Shown: positions 62,708 to 64,000 of the stretch, piece after piece
Position numbering within the stretch: position 1 is the first letter of the stretch
Layout: every line of letters begins with the position of its first letter
Assembly (NCBI RefSeq): GCF_023278565.1
Contig: NC_064678.1
Coordinates: forward strand, 4,526,001 to 4,590,000
Length of the DNA: 64,000 nucleotides
Reading direction: 5' to 3'
Source: Colletotrichum lupini
Lineage: Eukaryota > Ascomycota > Sordariomycetes > Glomerellales > Glomerellaceae
The notes under the pieces: generated by a model
Database searches by the model: none
Told to the model about the DNA's origin: nothing
What the model saw: the letters and a program-made list of their open reading frames with translations, nothing else
Translations under genes and position numbers: made by a program

Positions 62708-63488
62708 TTTTCGTTTGAACAGGGGGGTGATGGAGATATTGGGTTGTGGTGTATGTATGAGGGAAGAAGAAATGGATAGGAGGTATCTAAGATGCAAGGA
62801 TATTGTTTCTGTTGGATGGCAGGTGTACCTATTCAGAATGGGTTTAGGGTCGGTAGCACGTCTATGAATTTTTCGTTTTTAAGTCCATGATGTTGATTGT
62901 GGTAATTCTTGGTGATGGCAAGCAATAGCATCTACTCGGCAAGCGGTCCCCGGGCAGAAGCCGACTGGACCCACAACAGGGACCACCCAGCGGGCCAGCA
63001 CCAGTCTGTCCTGCAAAGAGAGGCCCGTAAATTCCAGTCCCCACAGCTCCGACTCCGGAAGCCCGACATGACGGCATCCAATGGCACCAGATTGGCAAAT
63101 CCGGGCCTCAACGGTTCTCACCTCGGTAGACGTTATTCTCCTTTCTCATTTGCTTTGCTACTTGCGATGAACTCCACGCAGCCCCCACCCAGGCTGCTGG
63201 ATGTGGAAAATGTGGGTACGGAACCCGGTCCGTCCCCACACCAGCTTGTATTCCATCGGACCCTGCGCCGACGTTGATTGTCGAGATAAGTTGATAGGTA
63301 TAACATGAGAGAGTCGCACGTCGTTGAAGAGCTCACTCATCTTGAAATCAAATCATCTTTGATTACTCTTCTAGCTCTATCATTGTGAACTAGAGACAAA
63401 GAAGTGAGAAACTTCAGCTGGCGTTTCCCTAAATCTTCTCACAACCTTACTGCATCTCATCCACCATAAAAGCCACACATCTTACACA
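62708..63488. other. Intergenic DNA between isocitrate lyase and the FAD oxidase
   Basis: 781 bp. The first part is the 3' flank of isocitrate lyase. The last 150 bp before the next ATG is C/T- and CA-rich leader-like sequence. Open frames up to 122 codons overlap on both strands and show no domain. Confidence 0.55.
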
Positions 63489-64000
63489 ATGACATCCAAA
63501 GACTCACCAATCCTCATCGTCGGCGCAGGCGTCTTCGGCCTCTCCCTCGCCTACGAACTCACAAAGAACCGCGGCTACACCTCCGTCACAGTCCTAGACC
63601 GCTTCCTCCCGCCCGTCCCCGACGGCAGCTCCGTCGACGTCTCGCGCATCATCCGGACAGAGTACGCGGACCCCCACTACGCCGCCCTCGCCACGGACGC
63701 CTTGCACGGATGGCAGACGTCGGAGCTGTTCGGCCCGCACTACCACCAGTCCGGCTTCGTCATGATGGCCGACGAGCGGGAGGGGCCGAGCGCCTACTTT
63801 GACAAGTTCCGCAAGTGGGAGAGCGGCGGGAGGCCGGCCAAGGAGTTTTATGCGCCGCCGCTGGTGGATGTGGAGGTGAAGAGGCGGTATAAGGGCGTGC
63901 AGGCTGACTTGAAGGATTTCACGGCCACGTTGAATGCTATTGGTGGGTGGGCTGATGCCGCGGGGGCGATTCGAGCGCTCGCGGGGCGGTGTACGCTTGC
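63489..64000 (+). CDS. FAD-dependent oxidoreductase (sarcosine / fructosyl-amino-acid / saccharopine oxidase type), 5' part
   Basis: It is open from the ATG at 63489 (context CACAATGAC) to the window end, 170 complete codons with no stop, so the 3' part lies outside. The N-terminus is a Rossmann FAD-binding motif: ILIVGAGVFGLSLAYEL (GxGxxG at residues 12-17) with the second strand ending VTVLDR. SSVDVSRIIRTEYADPHYAALA is typical of the MSOX/amadoriase-like DAO family, as are the later LFGPHYHQSGFVMM and FTATLNAIGGWADAAGAI. Enzymes of this family oxidise secondary amines or amino acids (sarcosine, fructosyl amino acids, saccharopine), releasing H2O2, often in peroxisomes. The substrate cannot be told without the C-terminal half, where the FAD-linking Cys and any peroxisomal signal would be. 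Codon use is GC-rich and ordinary. Confidence 0.9.
   Translation, partial: MTSKDSPILIVGAGVFGLSLAYELTKNRGYTSVTVLDRFLPPVPDGSSVDVSRIIRTEYADPHYAALATDALHGWQTSELFGPHYHQSGFVMMADEREGPSAYFDKFRKWESGGRPAKEFYAPPLVDVEVKRRYKGVQADLKDFTATLNAIGGWADAAGAIRALAGRCTL

Overview
The window is nuclear DNA from a filamentous ascomycete, most likely a Sordariomycete. The genes carry short introns (about 50-120 nt) with GT...AG ends and CTAAC/CTGAC-type branch sites. The proteins are of fungal type, and the two AT-rich islands carry the signature of repeat-induced point mutation (RIP). I cannot name the genus from sequence alone.

Layout, left to right. 1-2150: no gene seen. 2151-4744 (-): CCZ1, a vacuolar-fusion GEF subunit. 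6762-9207 (-): DPB2, the second subunit of DNA polymerase epsilon, divergent across 412 bp from a small mitochondrial-type conserved protein at 9620-10433 (+). 12398-14755 (+): SNF1/AMPK catalytic kinase. 14756-24732: about 10 kb without a recognisable gene, part of it strongly pyrimidine-rich. 24733-26945 (-): secreted PNGase A-like amidase. 30527-30955 (-): a 142-aa protein of unknown function. 35643-36416: a 774-bp element with 61-bp inverted ends, flanked by T8 on both sides. 37468-39876: a Fot1/pogo-type Tc1/mariner element destroyed by RIP, carrying a 514-bp LTR-like insertion. 43122-44035 (-): a mitochondrial DUF1279/FAM210-type protein. 44036-56126: about 12 kb without a recognisable gene. 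56127-58634 (+): neutral trehalase. 60919-62707 (+): isocitrate lyase. 63489-64000 (+): the start of an FAD-dependent amine/amino-acid oxidase, cut by the window edge.

Several genes touch carbon and stress metabolism. SNF1 is the kinase that relieves glucose repression. Isocitrate lyase is a classic glucose-repressed glyoxylate-cycle target and has two CreA-type GCGGGG sites upstream. Neutral trehalase mobilises stored trehalose and carries a PKA-type RRGS site and a calcium-binding-like loop. The genes are spread over more than 50 kb with gene-poor DNA between them, so this is not a cluster in the biosynthetic sense.

I found no convincing new multi-gene system. The most informative structure is the nested transposon at 37.5-39.9 kb: the degraded transposase frame continues exactly across the inserted element once the insert and one copy of its 5-bp duplication are taken out. 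I saw no tRNA, rRNA or CRISPR array.
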